DNA of 64,000 bases from Entoloma clypeatum (GCA_963565915.1 OY751493.1:2790001-2854000); one strand, 5' to 3'; positions 34,169-45,484 are shown, numbered from the stretch's first letter. Made by a program: numbers and translations. The notes: generated by a model not told the origin, from the sequence alone.

Positions 34169-34317
34169 GAATTAGGTCTCGATATGGTAATCACCATCCC
34201 CTTTTTTAAATTTACGATGGCACCGGATGAAGTCGATCCCCCACCGTCTGTTCAACCACTCACTCACTCTGTCACAATGAATAAAAACCTTGCTCCTTCC
34301 TCCCAAAAATCCGCACA

Positions 34318-35245
34318 ATGGCACCCGCTCCATCCACCCATACCTTTCTCGCTGTTTCCTGTTCCAATGTCGGCGTCGGCCCCGGCGGCACAACTTCTAT
34401 GCTGGCGTGAGTGTCTCCCGAATAGCATGCATCCACCTCGAACAAAAAAACAAACCTGCTTCGCACTCCAGGCGAGTTGTCATTGTAGACTACAAGGGTA
34501 AAACTATTCTAGATAAATATGTTGCGCCAACAATGCAGGTGCGAAGTACGTCGCCCCCTTTGCTCGGACTCCGGTCGTTGATCCTCTCTCTCTCTCTCAG
34601 GTATCAGACTATAGGACCTCCGCTACCGGAATAACGGAAGCTCATCTCATCTCCAGTAATTCCCCAACGGTTCAAGAGCCCTTTGACTTGACTCAGACAA
34701 GCCACAGACAACGCTTGGACTTTTGGCGCCATACAGCAGTATGTCGCTAGCCTTGTGGAGGGAAAGATCCTTGTGGGCCATAGCATCTGGAACGATCTCT
34801 CAGGTAAAAGACTTCCTGTTGTTCACAAGTCGGACAGCACTAATGTCTTGCAACAGTCTTGGGAATACCACATCCCGCCGTATACACAAGGGATGTTGCG
34901 CTATATCTGGTGGGGAGACAAGCAATCCTGACTCATTCAACACTTGGTTCTCATCCAAGTTACAGCCTTTTAGGAATGCGCTGCGCTCGCCTAATCAGAT
35001 TATCGGTCTTCAAACTCTCGCTTGGCAGTTGATGTGCAGACGCTGTCAAGAAGGACAGCAACATCCAGCAAGTATACTACCTTTTTTTTATTTATGACTC
35101 ACAACCTTGACCTCCCCAGGTCGAAAATGCCCGAGTCGCTTTGGATTTATACCGCTCCGACGCCGACAATTGGGAAGGTAGCATTTCCAAAGGCAATTGG
35201 CCATGCGCTCTTCCGCCGAGCACTTTCTCTCGATGCTATCTTTGA
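34318..35245 (+). CDS. REXO4-like DEDDh exonuclease-fold protein lacking catalytic residues
   Basis: Exons joined by splice signals give about 230 residues that follow the Rex4/REXO4 family along its length: GVGPGGTTSMLARVVIVDYKG, then LDKYVAPTMQVSDYRTSATGI and GKILVGHSIWNDLSVLGIPHP, then the VENARVALDLYR block. Active members begin Exo I with DCE; here the same place reads FLAVSCSNVGVG, so Asp and Glu are both replaced by Ser. Exo II keeps Asp in WNDL. In Exo III the usual HSSVEDA is HPVENA, keeping His but changing Asp to Asn. The intron before that exon uses a GC donor (GCAAGT). The fold is probably retained and catalysis lost; a scaffold role in ribosome biogenesis is only a guess. Confidence 0.75.
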
Positions 35246-35442
35246 TTTCAGCCTCCTCCGTATCATCTTTCAAGGTTCAAGTGGGAACTTGATTCATATT
35301 CTAGAATGCCGCCCTAAATAATCGGAATCGCAGTTTACTCGTACATGCATGTCGCCCCTGTCTAATATATGTAATTTGGCTTTCCCCGTTTGGTATTCAA
35401 AACTCCAAAATAGGATATAAACAGACTGTTGCGTAAAACAGT

Positions 35443-37003
35443 TTAGTGCCGAGTCTGCGCAGGGGTGCGTATTTGAATGTGGAGGAACAAAACAGCAATG
35501 ATGCAAGTACAGTACCTTCTCAGCGCCTAGTAATCTCATCGTCCCTTCATACACGAAGAATGCACAAGCATTGACTGGGAAAGCGCGCAGTATGGACGGC
35601 CCTATTCCACGAAAGAACCCAGGCAAACCATCACAAATGTAGATTTGTCGTGCTGTCGAGAAAAACGATGGGACAGTGCTTGAAGTTGCATAGGAAAGGG
35701 GGTATGGGTACGCCATCATTCGACTGTCAAGAATGGTCAGTGATATAGGCCTTCGTGCCTTCATATTTCTCTTACTTTTTGATGTTGTCAGCGGGAATGG
35801 CCATGCCCCAGAAGGCAAAGGCACCAAGACCACCTGAGATGAAGTTTGCGGAGCCAACACTGATCTTGATATGTGACAATGGGTCAGTGATAGCCCCTAA
35901 CACCGTCGAACACAACAAATTCTACGCCACCACCTACCTCATACGGTGTTCCTGCTAACCCTGAAAAGCCACGCATGAGAGCCTTTTTGGTTCTTTATCA
36001 CGGCTCGGTAACTTTTTGAAACCAAGGCAGACTAACCTCGAAAGACAAGAACATCCAGAAGAAATTACTCCGGAACGTCAGGCTCCCCGTGAATCCTGAC
36101 CACAACCCAAGTATGCCTCGCGCACGGATGACTTGGCGTGCACAGTCTATTGGCCCTTTGAACTGACGGTCAGCTACTGCTCTTTGAGATTGCAGTTGCA
36201 GTTTGACTTTGGTGTGTTACTTTTTGTTATTGAGAATATGGCGTAAATCACCTTTTAGGAGTTCCACCGGCGTCGCAATGAGGGCACTTGACATATGTTA
36301 GAAAATTATGCCCCACGAAGCTTGAAAGCCAACCTGGTCAATCCTGCAAACAGCCCCGCAACACCATGTGCCACCAGCGTCAGGCGAGGAACTCCAGATT
36401 GAGGGGTAGCTTCCGTCATCCCATGCCGAAGAAGGAAGAGACGATAATTATGTAGTGAGCCCAAAAGCAGGGAGTCGATTGCAGCCCACCCTAGTGCCGG
36501 CGGCGTTGCGCCTTTGTATAAAGCAAGTACCCCCTTGATGAACGGGGTCACCTGGAATTGGAAAAAAAAAAAAGGGGGGGGGGGGGGGGGGGGGGAAGGA
36601 TGTATACCTCATTCCGAAGGACTTTGGTCAAGACATCAACAGCTCCGTTATAGGTTCCAGGTGGAGAACACTGCAGACGCGTCTTGATTGTGTCAAACCT
36701 TCAATAACTGAGGCACGATCGCGCGCTGAACAGACACAGTGTCAGTCCCATACAGGTTATATGAGTAGGTTGACCAACTCTGTGATATCTGTAATCCTCA
36801 CCCGTGTCCGACCGCTACCTGGAGGGAACCGTGTGTGAGAACTGGTCGATCCATACAGCATCAAGTATCAACTTTGGTCAAGCCTGTCGATATCAGCACG
36901 CAGGCTGATTGTGTTGGAACCCTCACTTACCGCTTCCTATGCCCGCAAAAGCACCGATAATTCTAAAATGTCCACTCTGAGATACATCGTCCGTCACGGT
37001 CAT
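35443..37003 (-). CDS. Mitochondrial carrier family (SLC25) transporter
   Basis: About 300 residues with three carrier repeats over the inner mitochondrial membrane. Signature pieces are GHGFDTIKTRLQ (repeat 1), LALYKGATPPALGWAAIDSLLLGSLHNY, then the third repeat with GMAIPADNIKNRMMAYP and GFFRGIGPSILRAFPVNACAFF, ending GAEKTRH after a small last exon. The first exon starts MTVTDDVSQSGHFRIIGAFAG. The PPALGW and SLLLGSLHNY blocks place it near the carnitine/ornithine/amino-acid branch; the substrate cannot be read. One intron holds an A12G22 run. It is divergent from the MARCH-type gene with only 47 bases between the start codons. Confidence 0.85.
36562..36595. repeat. A12G22 homopolymer tract in a carrier-gene intron
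   Basis: Twelve A are followed by twenty-two G. In the sense direction (minus strand) this is C22T12 directly before CCAATTCCAG and the next exon, so it is the polypyrimidine tract of a 3' splice site. Run length should be treated as approximate because such runs are hard to sequence. Confidence 0.9.
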
Positions 37004-37020
37004 CTGTTGAATGCTGACGG

Positions 37021-37030
37021 ATCACGTGAT
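37021..37030. promoter_or_regulatory. ATCACGTGAT palindrome in the carrier/MARCH divergent promoter
   Basis: A perfect 10-bp palindrome with a CACGTG core lies in the middle of the 47 bases between the start codons at 37003 (minus) and 37051 (plus). A bHLH factor bound here could serve both genes. Confidence 0.55.
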
Positions 37031-37050
37031 CATCATACCACTCTCGCATC

Positions 37051-38046
37051 ATGTCACAAGAAAGCCCTGGGGAGGAGAAGCAATGTCGTATCTGCCTGGA
37101 TGGCTCCAGTGCCGACGCTGAACTTGGACGCCTCATCCGGCCTTGTCTGTGCAGAGGCTCAATCAGCGTGAGCGACTCTTTTACGGTATGACCGAGAAAT
37201 ATGAATTCATTCTCTTGATAGTATGTCCATATCAAATGCCTTCACCGTTGGAGGAATACATCGCCTTCGAAAAACGCTTTCTTTGAGTGTCCTCAATGTC
37301 GCTATAAATACCGCTTCACCCGTACCCGAATCGCAGGAATTGCAGGAAATCCAAGTTGGGTATGGCATGGTTGCAGTATTCATATCTAATGTTCTTCTTG
37401 CAGTCATCGTGGGCGGGCTGTCCAGCATCATATTTACATGTATCGTGATGGCCGCCTCTTTCATCACGACTTTCTTCATGTCTGCATTTGAGGAACCATC
37501 GCACACCTTCTATTCTTCGTTCATCTATGTTTCACCCTTCTCTCTTGCCAAAGATCTTATCGTAGCCGCACTTCAAATCCTCAAAGATGAAGACACTGTC
37601 GGCTTATTTGACCAGCTCATGAATTCGAGGTCATCTCGTCCACGCCACCGTCCAGGTTCTCCTGAAACGATCATTCCGGCGCAAGCTCAGCATCGTGCGC
37701 TCTTCATGCGCTTTTTCCGGCGTTTCATACTCGGTCTTCCGATGGTCGGAGCTGGCTCACTTGTTTGGATGTTGCTCTCAGCGCCATTTCTCGGTCCACT
37801 CCAATGGCTGGCTCGTCAAAGAGGCGGCCGTAGGCGCCGGGAACAGTCTCGGGACATAGCCGCAATCGTCATTGTGGTTCTTTTGGTGATGGGCGCCGCA
37901 AGGTCTGTATTCCCTCTTCTATCTGATTCAAGTATCTCATCTCGTCATACTGAACAAGGGCCCTATATAAAGTGTATCGTGCTACTGAATCAGCCACCCA
38001 GCGGATGCTCCTCAAGGCGGAGGATGCTATTCTTGAGGTTACTTGA
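37051..38046 (+). CDS. RING-CH (MARCH-type) membrane E3 ubiquitin ligase
   Basis: Four exons (37051-37167, 37222-37354, 37404-37902, 37959-38046) give 278 residues. Residues 10-75 form a RING-CH finger: CRICLDG, RPCLCRG, the HIKC pair in YVHIKCLHRW and FECPQCRYKY, giving the C4HC3 order. Two or more membrane segments follow (GGLSSIIFTCIVMAASFITTF and IAAIVIVVLLVMGAA), with an arginine-rich segment between. Small fungal proteins of this kind act in membrane-protein degradation; Doa10 is much larger, so this is a separate, smaller family. The stop at 38044-38046 lies 11 bases from the stop of the convergent gene. Confidence 0.88.
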
Positions 38047-38057
38047 GCTGTGTAACA

Positions 38058-38819
38058 TTACTGCACGCACGTCGCGAATGTGCCTACCAAACCCAAGATC
38101 ACGGTTACCAGGTAGAAAGTGAACACAGTTGCAATATTTGTACTACGAAAGTTCTCAGTACGTGGGATGGTTCGATGGTGGGGAAACACAACACGTACGA
38201 AGCGGATGAATCTTTTACGATTACGATCACTGTGCTTGTGGGTCCCGCAGTCGGGCCTCCAGTTATCGAAGCATTGACAGCGACCGTCTTTGTCGTTCCT
38301 TCAGATGCGAGCACGATAGCGGTACCTGTAGGTGTAAGAACGGTAATAGGCACTGCAGCTGATGTAACCAGTGTTCGATCAGCAGGTCAGGGAAGTGATA
38401 GCATGTCCTGACTCTGAGCAGTGTTGGCTTGAACAGCTGAAGTTAAAGGCACCGTTTTGTCATCGTTACGAGGATGCATGATGGCTGTTATGGACCGCAG
38501 TTAGCTGAGTGACATGTTGCAGCATTGACCACGTACGGACGGGATAGCCTGACATGACCTCCAGAGATCGTGTGGGATTCTCACCTGGTAAGATAATTGC
38601 TTTGCAATTAGACGGGGCGACACAGATAAACACATACCGCCATTTTGCTGCAAAGACCGTTCGTATTGCTCGATTAACCGAATAGTAAGTAAAACTAGCC
38701 AGAATCAAAAGGGGGCTAGAAAGAAATATGTTGGCCTGCTCACTGTCCTCCAGATTTCTGGTGGCGACAGACAAAGATGAGCCCAACAGGAAGGCTGTCA
38801 ACAGCGAAATATATCTCAT
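38058..38819 (-). CDS. Small secreted, Thr/Ser-rich protein with hydrophobic C-terminus
   Basis: Six short exons can be joined consistently. The protein begins with a signal peptide (MRYISLLTAFLLGSSLSV), continues through a short central part (LTIRLIEQYERSLQQNGGE) and a Thr/Val-rich segment (TVLTPTGTAIVLASEGTTKTV, TGGPTAGPTSTVIVIV), and ends with a hydrophobic helix (VFTFYLVTVILGLVGTFATC). The layout suggests a wall or membrane-attached protein, possibly GPI-anchored, though the last residues VQ after the helix are short. I recognise no family. A CACGTG lies at 38884-38889, 65 bases upstream of the start. Confidence 0.55.
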
Positions 38820-38894
38820 CGTGGGGCTAGCCAGAGCAAAGAAACTATATTTTGAAGTTGACGAATCGTTTAAAGGGCACAATCACGTGATACA

Positions 38895-39452
38895 CTACGT
38901 GATGGTGATGATGGCGCCTAAAAGTGCACTGCCGATGATGGTGACGCAACCAATGGCATGCGAGGTCGTTAAGCCAGCTGTGGTAGCACTCGACGCCGCA
39001 GAACCCGCTGCAGCAGTCGCAACACTGTACACAGAGCCAGCAAAGCTCGTGGCGACTCCCCCAGCGGATCCAGCGAGTGTTATCGCCTGGCCACCAGCGC
39101 TGGTCACAACAGTGAACGCCTCCCCGCCCGCAGCTGGAAATAAACTTTGTCAGGGTGCAACCGCGGAATCTCAATATGTACACTCACAAGTGACAGTCTC
39201 GAAAACACCTCTGGCCACGCTGGTGATCTGAGAACCGACTAACGGGACAAGTCAGCCTGCGCGCTTGCAGTTACATGTCATAGGTGTGTTCTTTACCATC
39301 TTTCCTGACGACAGAGTTACTGCCGACTGTGAGGCGATGAGTAAGCGCAGAATTCGGAAGCGGAGAACTTGAAGCGAACGTTGGTCCGGTGCAGCGTTCA
39401 CTGCGAGAAAGGAGGCAGACAAAAAGCAAAGGATGGCTGTCTTGAAGAACAT
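38895..39452 (-). CDS. Small secreted Ala/Gly/Ser/Thr-rich protein, GPI-anchor-like end
   Basis: The first exon encodes a clear signal peptide, MFFKTAILCFLSASFLAVNAAP. Joined exons then give SAVTLSSGKMVGSQITSVARG and a repetitive stretch in which TSAGG occurs at least twice (TVTSAGGEAFTVVTSAGGQA), followed by AGSAGG and AAGSAASSATTAG. The end is hydrophobic (GCVTIIGSALLGAIITIT), as in GPI-anchored wall proteins. No known domain is visible. It lies directly upstream of, and in the same orientation as, a second secreted protein with similar layout but no clear sequence similarity. The start ATG is 116 bases from the divergent RPE1 start. Confidence 0.6.
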
Positions 39453-39568
39453 GTCCCAGGAGTAAGAAAGGAGAGTAGTTGGTAGTAGTAATAGTAGTGG
39501 TAGTGGTAGTGGTAGCAATGAGTATCAAGTACTGTGCGCACCATATGGACTGACTCACACTGCTCCCG

Positions 39569-40616
39569 ATGCCTCAAGCCATCATCTCCCCTTCCGTCCT
39601 CGCCTCCGATCTTGGCAATCTCACCGCTGAATGCAAGCGAATGATCAAGAACGGCGCCGAATGGCTTCATATGGGTTCCTTTTATTCATCGTACCCCCCA
39701 CTCACCGTCCTCATCCGTCGACAGATGTCATGGATGGGTGAGCCGTTCTCCACCCCTCCGATCTCTTTGCAGAGTTGCCCTATCTGTCCCCAGACATTTC
39801 GTGCCAAATATCACCATGGGTAATCCCTCTTCATCGCGGGTTCTTGGCATCTCATGGGTTCCCCTCTTGACAGGCGCACCTGTGCTCGAATGCGTCTCCA
39901 AAGGTGTCCCTGGAATATTCATGGACTGCCATATGATGGTGTCTGAACCCGAGAAGGTCGAGTCATTCCCCTTTCCCGATCTCCTTGCTCACAGGTAATC
40001 CCCCAAGTGGGTGGATGATATCGCCAACGCAGGCGGTGCCTTGTATTGCTTTCACCTGGAAGCCACCAGTCAGTCTCGGCCTGTATTCCCGAGATTACGC
40101 CCTTAAACATCCTCAGCCGATCCGATCTCCCTCGTCGACGCAATTCACAAGAGGTCCATGAAAGCAGGAGTCGCGATATCTCCCGACACACCTTCCACAG
40201 CAATCACCGATGAGCTTGGGAATGCTGTAGATATGCTTCTCGTCATGACAGTCTACCCAGGTCCTATCTTTTTTCGCCCGTCCGTTTGCAGCCCTTATTC
40301 TGACATTCAAACTAGGACGCGGAGGGCAAAAGTTCATCGAGCGGTGCGTTCCAAAAGTCGCAGAGCTACGCGCCCGTTTTCCCCAGAAGGATATCGAAGT
40401 CGATGGTGGTGTTGGTCCCAAAACAGTCCATGTCTGTGCAGATGCTGGTCCGGCTTCTCCCCCCCCTCCCTCCTGCGACATTCTAAGGCTGATGACCCAC
40501 CAGGAAGTAATGTTATCGTCGCTGGGACTGCCATCTTTGGAGCCCAGGAGCCAGACCAAGTAATTGCCACTCTCAAAGGCGCCGTCAACGCAGCATTAGC
40601 GAAGCAAGCACGTTAG
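39569..40616 (+). CDS. RPE1: Ribulose-phosphate 3-epimerase
   Basis: The enzyme interconverts ribulose 5-phosphate and xylulose 5-phosphate in the pentose-phosphate pathway. Exons give about 225 residues of a TIM barrel: ISPSVLASDLGNLTAEC, the metal site DVMDG (split by introns) with HFVPNITMG, then DCHMMVSEPEKW, CFHLEA, GVAISPDTPS, MTVYPGRGGQKF, DIEVDGGVGPKTV and GSNVIVAGTAIFGA, which supplies the phosphate-binding loop. All catalytic Asp and His positions are present. The start ATG is at 39569 and TAG ends at 40616. It is an ordinary complete gene with about five introns near 50-60 nt. Confidence 0.95.
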
Positions 40617-40749
40617 ATTTGTTTGTCCACCGTCGACTACAGGAGAAATATCTGTATATTATAAAATTTCGTAGATGCGTGCCTGGGCCGGCCGTGTTGA
40701 CGGCACTAATGGTAGGGATATTGAAAAGTATTTGAGGACCGGGCCCGAC

Positions 40750-43036
40750 TCACCACAGAAGCCATTCGCCATACATATTCGGTCGTTCACCGCGAATGTA
40801 ACTCTCAAAAGTCCTTTTCAGCACCGTCGCCCAATCCAGATCCCGTTTGACTGCGATATCTTCCTCCTCCTCCTCCTCTAAATTCTCCGTCGCATTAGCA
40901 GAAACCGCTGCCACACGAGCTATGTGTTCACCGTTGGCAAAGCGGGTTCCTAGATCGGGCCAGTTGCGTTGTGAGTCGAAAGGTTTCCACCTGCGGAAAT
41001 GATTGTGGGCATCAAGACGACAAAAATGCAAGTCTTAATTACCAGAAGTTGTGGAAATGGTAGGAGAATGCTCCCTTGAAAAATCCATCGAAACCGAGTG
41101 CCTGCGGTGCAGCGCCGTTGATGACTGGCGTTTCAAAGAAGTCTGCAAAGCTGCTTGATGCGGTGAGCCGATATTCAGTTTGCCACACCAATTCCGAACG
41201 CTTACTCTGTGAAATAAGGCTGTGGAGGCCTGTCCCGTTGGTAATTTTCAGTATTCAACCATGCAGAATCAAACAATGCGTCGGGTAGACGGAGCAGAAG
41301 CTCTTCCATGTGAGCGTCCTTTGTATAACGCGAAATAGTCATGGGATGAAAATCCAGATCATTCTTCAAGGCAGTAAGAAACAGGAAGCTTCCTAGTGCG
41401 GAGCCCTTATTCATATGCAGAACTGCGGTGTTATATCTTTTCAAGCGGGACCAGCGATATGCAAAGGCACCTTTCCAGCCCCATAGCTCTTCCCAATCAC
41501 GCAGGAATATAGTATCTGCGTCAAGATATGTCCCTCCAAACCGATGGCAGAGGATGAAGCGCGCCATGTCCGAAAGGATGACCGATAGACGATCGTATGT
41601 CGATGAAGACTGAGACCCGGTCCGGTTCAAGATAGGGTCCGGACGAACCTTCACTTCAGCAGCCCCTTGTGGACCTTCATTTCCTTCTGGTTCTTCATTT
41701 TGCGGCACAGGAATAACATTTCCTCCTGAATTGAAGAGGTCTTTCTTCCGCCATTCATTTTTAAGTTCTGGAACACCGTCGAGTTGTTCCGTAGTATTCC
41801 ACAATTTAAACACAATGATATCCTTGAAACGAGGGTGCAGGAATGGTGAAGCCCATGGATTTGTTTTGAGTTCATCATACATGTCGCGCAGTGCGGATGG
41901 ATTTGGCACAGATGCAGCTGGTCCTGGATTGATCCACATCCAAAACTGTGGCCGACAGATTTTTTCAGAAGGATTTCGAAGGTGGAGGCCAGTGTTTTGT
42001 GTGTAGAGGAATGAGAGAAGGGAAGTGTATGGTTTGTCCGTGAACGGTCCTGTCCAGAACATGTGAAATATTCGAGGATAAGCGGGATCGCAAGGAGAAG
42101 AGAGTGACGCGGATGGACGATGGGATCCAGGGGGCGGTAGGATTAAAGAAGAGGTCTCGCTCTTATCTTGATGCGTTTGTCCGAGTCCTAGCTTAGAATC
42201 GCCTCCATGGTTTGGACGGACATCGTCCACTTGTTCCATATATAGGTATCTCCAACTGTGTGGCACATGCTTTCTGACTCTTTTCCCGGCATCCAGACCG
42301 GCGCCAACGCGAAGGACTTCTAAACAATCCCGTACGTACTTGGTGAAATCCTTGAGAGCCAACAACAAAAGAACCTGCCAAGAGGAACATACCTTTTTCC
42401 TCGAGAAATCACAATGCTCCATAATCACATCCATGTCTGCGACACTACCAGGAATAGGTCTTGGAGGATAAGCAACGTCAGGGGGTAGTTTTTTGTTGTT
42501 CGAATAGGCACGTCTCGCTCCTGTCCCTTGGGTAACATTGGCATACGACCCCAAAGGATTCCTTGTAATATCAGGTTGTAGGGGGATTCCAGGGTTGCTT
42601 GGTGGTTTGAGAAATCGAAGCGGCTCGGGTACTGAAGAGATAGGTCAGCAGGGAGGTGTATTATGCAAGAAATAGACGGACTTGGGTGGCGACTGGGATA
42701 GTGACCACTCGCGATCTCCCAGAGCCATATACGTTGCAGGTCGTCACGTCCCAAAACAAGCGTTGAGGGATCGACTATGCGGGGCCATTTCTTTGCTCGA
42801 GTACCGAACCGCTTTGTGAAAGCAAACGCGACGAAGGTGAGCAACAAGAAAGCAAACAGGAAGAGTGCAGAAGCGAATTTGCGACCCCATATGCGAACAC
42901 TCGAGGAATAGAGATCAGGGAGATTTGGGACCACCAGACGCAAGCGCCGATTCCTCAGACCTGGGATTGGCAAGGAGAGAAAGACGAAGAGTGGGGGTGG
43001 ACGGCGCCGATGCGAGGTCGGAAGAGGAGCGGCCAT
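40750..43036 (-). CDS. Type II membrane glycosyltransferase with DXD motif (Gly_transf_sug family)
   Basis: About 680 residues. A basic cytosolic tail with proline precedes one membrane segment (FASALFLFAFLLLTFVAFAF), then a long stem. The catalytic region reads PRIFHMFWTGPFTDKPY, then FGGTYLDADTIFLRDWEELWG, where DAD is the nucleotide-sugar and metal site, then NTAVLHMNKGSALGSFLF. These features match the DXD sugar-binding family related to Och1 and alpha-1,4-glycosyltransferases. Relative to those, there are long insertions before and after FWMWINPG. It most likely acts in the Golgi on wall glycans or lipids; donor and acceptor are unknown. The tail contains an acidic run (LEEEEEEDI). Confidence 0.83.
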
Positions 43037-43123
43037 GACTTGTCATCGTGGGAAGCATTCATCTCTAAGTACACATGAGCAGTCTACATATTATATGTTC
43101 TCTATCCTTCTTGCTCTGTCCAC

Positions 43124-45421
43124 TCACGCCGCCCCCAAGCCCTGAAGAGACTGCAACTCCAAGTCTGCAGGGTCGCTCGGAACCGTAAGAATGCGCAATG
43201 TGTTGGTGTGCCCCAAGCCACCCTTCCAGCCTTGCACAGCGATGATCGTCGAGCCAGGCGTGATGATGCCAATTGCCAAAGCATTGCGAAGTCCGAATCG
43301 AATGCGGTTATCAACCTTGAGTGAGGTCCATGTTAGCTTCAGTTCATTCTCTGACAGGACTGACGCACATCAGTCTGCCACTGGTGGCCTTGGATCCCTC
43401 TGGGCTCAGGATACCAGAAGGGATAACAACCACGGTGCAGGTGAATCTGACGCGCAGTTTGCTCGTTACGGGTCACTATCATCCAGTCAATATTAATCAA
43501 GGTCCACATGCAGAAACAAGTGACCTGTAATGATCGGCACTCTCGGACGATACTTGGAAATAAGCCGGGCAGTGTTTCCGCTTGTTGACAAGACGAGGAT
43601 TGCAGTCGCATTCTGTTCAGTGGCAGCTGCCACAGATGCGATGGCCACAGTTTCTGCCGTCTCCGTGGGACGGGTTTGAATGGCCCTGATCTCGTCATAC
43701 AAAGGTGGGTGACAAATGGCCGATTCAGCAAGCAGACATGTTTCAGCCATCATGAGGACTAAAGAGCGTTGGGAATGAATTACATGTTGAGCAGAGAAAA
43801 ACATACCGGATTGTATAGGGTACAGCCCCTTGGCCGTCTCTCCCGACAACATAACACAATCTGCTCCATCAAGAACAGCATTTGCGACATCGCTGACTTC
43901 GGCGCGGGTGGGCCTGGGATTAACCTAATCAGAGTATCAATATCCTTTGTGAAAACAATCCGCAGAATTGCGATACCGTCATTGACTATGAGAAGGGTCT
44001 TATTTCAGTACCAACGCCAAGTCAGTGGAAAATAATCCACCTCGAGCATCTGGGTTGCCACAATGACAGGCTTTCCTACAATGTTGCACTTGGCGATCAT
44101 CATTTTTTGAGCCAGGAAAACCTGGGATGCGGGGATCTCGATTCCCAGATCTCCGCGAGCAACCATGACGCCGTCTGTCTCCCTCAAAATCTCATCAAAG
44201 TTGGCGACACCTTGCTCATTTTCAATCTTGACGATGATCTTGATGCTGGCGCCATCAGGACCAAGAGCTGTACGAATATCCTTGACATCCTGAGCACGAC
44301 GGATGAAAGACGCGAAAATCATGTCAACGCCGTTTTCGACACCAAACTGTAGATCTTTTTTGTCTTTCTCAGATAGGGCAGGAAGATCGACGTTTGTTTT
44401 TGGGAGGTTGACACCCTTGCGGGATGAGATTGTTCCACTGTTTAGGGACCTGACATGCACCGTGGTTCCGTCGATCGATAGAACAAGGAGGGAAAGGATC
44501 CCTGGACAGTATCAACATGAAAAAAAGTGCCTCAGCCATGAGTATGAGCAACTGACCATCATCAACATAGATAAGTTTACCGGGTGCGGTGACCCTGGGT
44601 AGATTTCCCTAATCGAGGAAATTTTCAGTGGCGCACACATGTTAGCATGAGAAGATAATACATAGTCCACAAATATAATCTTATCATCGCACACTTCGCT
44701 GTATTTTGGGTCAGTAGTAATGATGAACTCATGGCCAGCGGGTATGGGATACTGAACACGTTATGGTTAGCTTGGTCATCTTCATGGATTCTGATGACGC
44801 TCACATCATTGCCGTCTCTAGTCAAACCAGTGCGGATCTCAGGTCCTTTCTGCACAAACATTGCACTCATGAAACGAACAAAAATGAAGCCAGGATCAAC
44901 GAACGGTGTCCAAAGCAATAGCGACAGGTCGCCCCGTGGGATCGGCTGTACAGGCCAATGTCAGAACGATGGATTGGCGGTCAAGAGGGAAGACGAAGAG
45001 ATTACCTGCGACCATTCTTCTGGTATTGTCGATCACACTTTGATGGTACTCATACGATCCATGTGAAAAATTCATGCGGACTGGACGAGGACGTTCGTCA
45101 TCATATGGGATCGGGGGATACATGTGACTGACCGATATTGACACCAGCATGTCGGAGATCGGCGAGTTTCTCGACGGTGTTGACCTTGGGGCCTGAATGG
45201 GGATCATGATCAGTGGATGCTCTGAACATCCGAGCAAGATGGAGACCAATGGTAGCAATGATGGACGTCTGCAAGCGGGTTTAGTGTGTCGCGGTAACGA
45301 GGAATGCAAGGCATACTTTACGAAGGAATTTCGTTTTTTCAGTGGGGACGGGTGCATTGGCAGTGTTGAGACTCGAGGTCCACTCGAGCTGAGAACGGAT
45401 TCCAGCGTCATTGGGATACAT
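43124..45421 (-). CDS. PYK1: Pyruvate kinase
   Basis: The enzyme makes pyruvate and ATP from phosphoenolpyruvate and ADP, the last step of glycolysis. About 530 residues over some ten exons: [16 protein letters not shown], the Arg-containing [62 protein letters not shown] with the catalytic Lys, [11 protein letters not shown], then [34 protein letters not shown] and the allosteric C-domain to [10 protein letters not shown]. All active-site motifs are intact. A TATA-rich stretch at 45472-45484 lies about 55 bases before the start, in an upstream region of only 122 bases. Confidence 0.96.
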
Positions 45422-45471
45422 CTGAGGGGGAGAAGGTTGAGAGAAGGTGGCCACTCGGGGTCAGATGGGTG

Positions 45472-45484
45472 ATTATATATATTT
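45472..45484 (-). promoter_or_regulatory. Probable TATA element of PYK1
   Basis: The minus strand reads AAATATATATAATC about 50-60 bases before the pyruvate-kinase start codon. The whole space between the PYK1 start and the stop of the upstream gene is 122 bases, so this is the only TATA-like sequence available to it. Confidence 0.5.

Noticed and set aside
38046..38411. Extension of the MARCH-type protein beyond 38046 by another splice
   Set aside because: A possible donor and acceptor exist, but the added residues are the antisense of the secreted-protein gene and have no conserved content.
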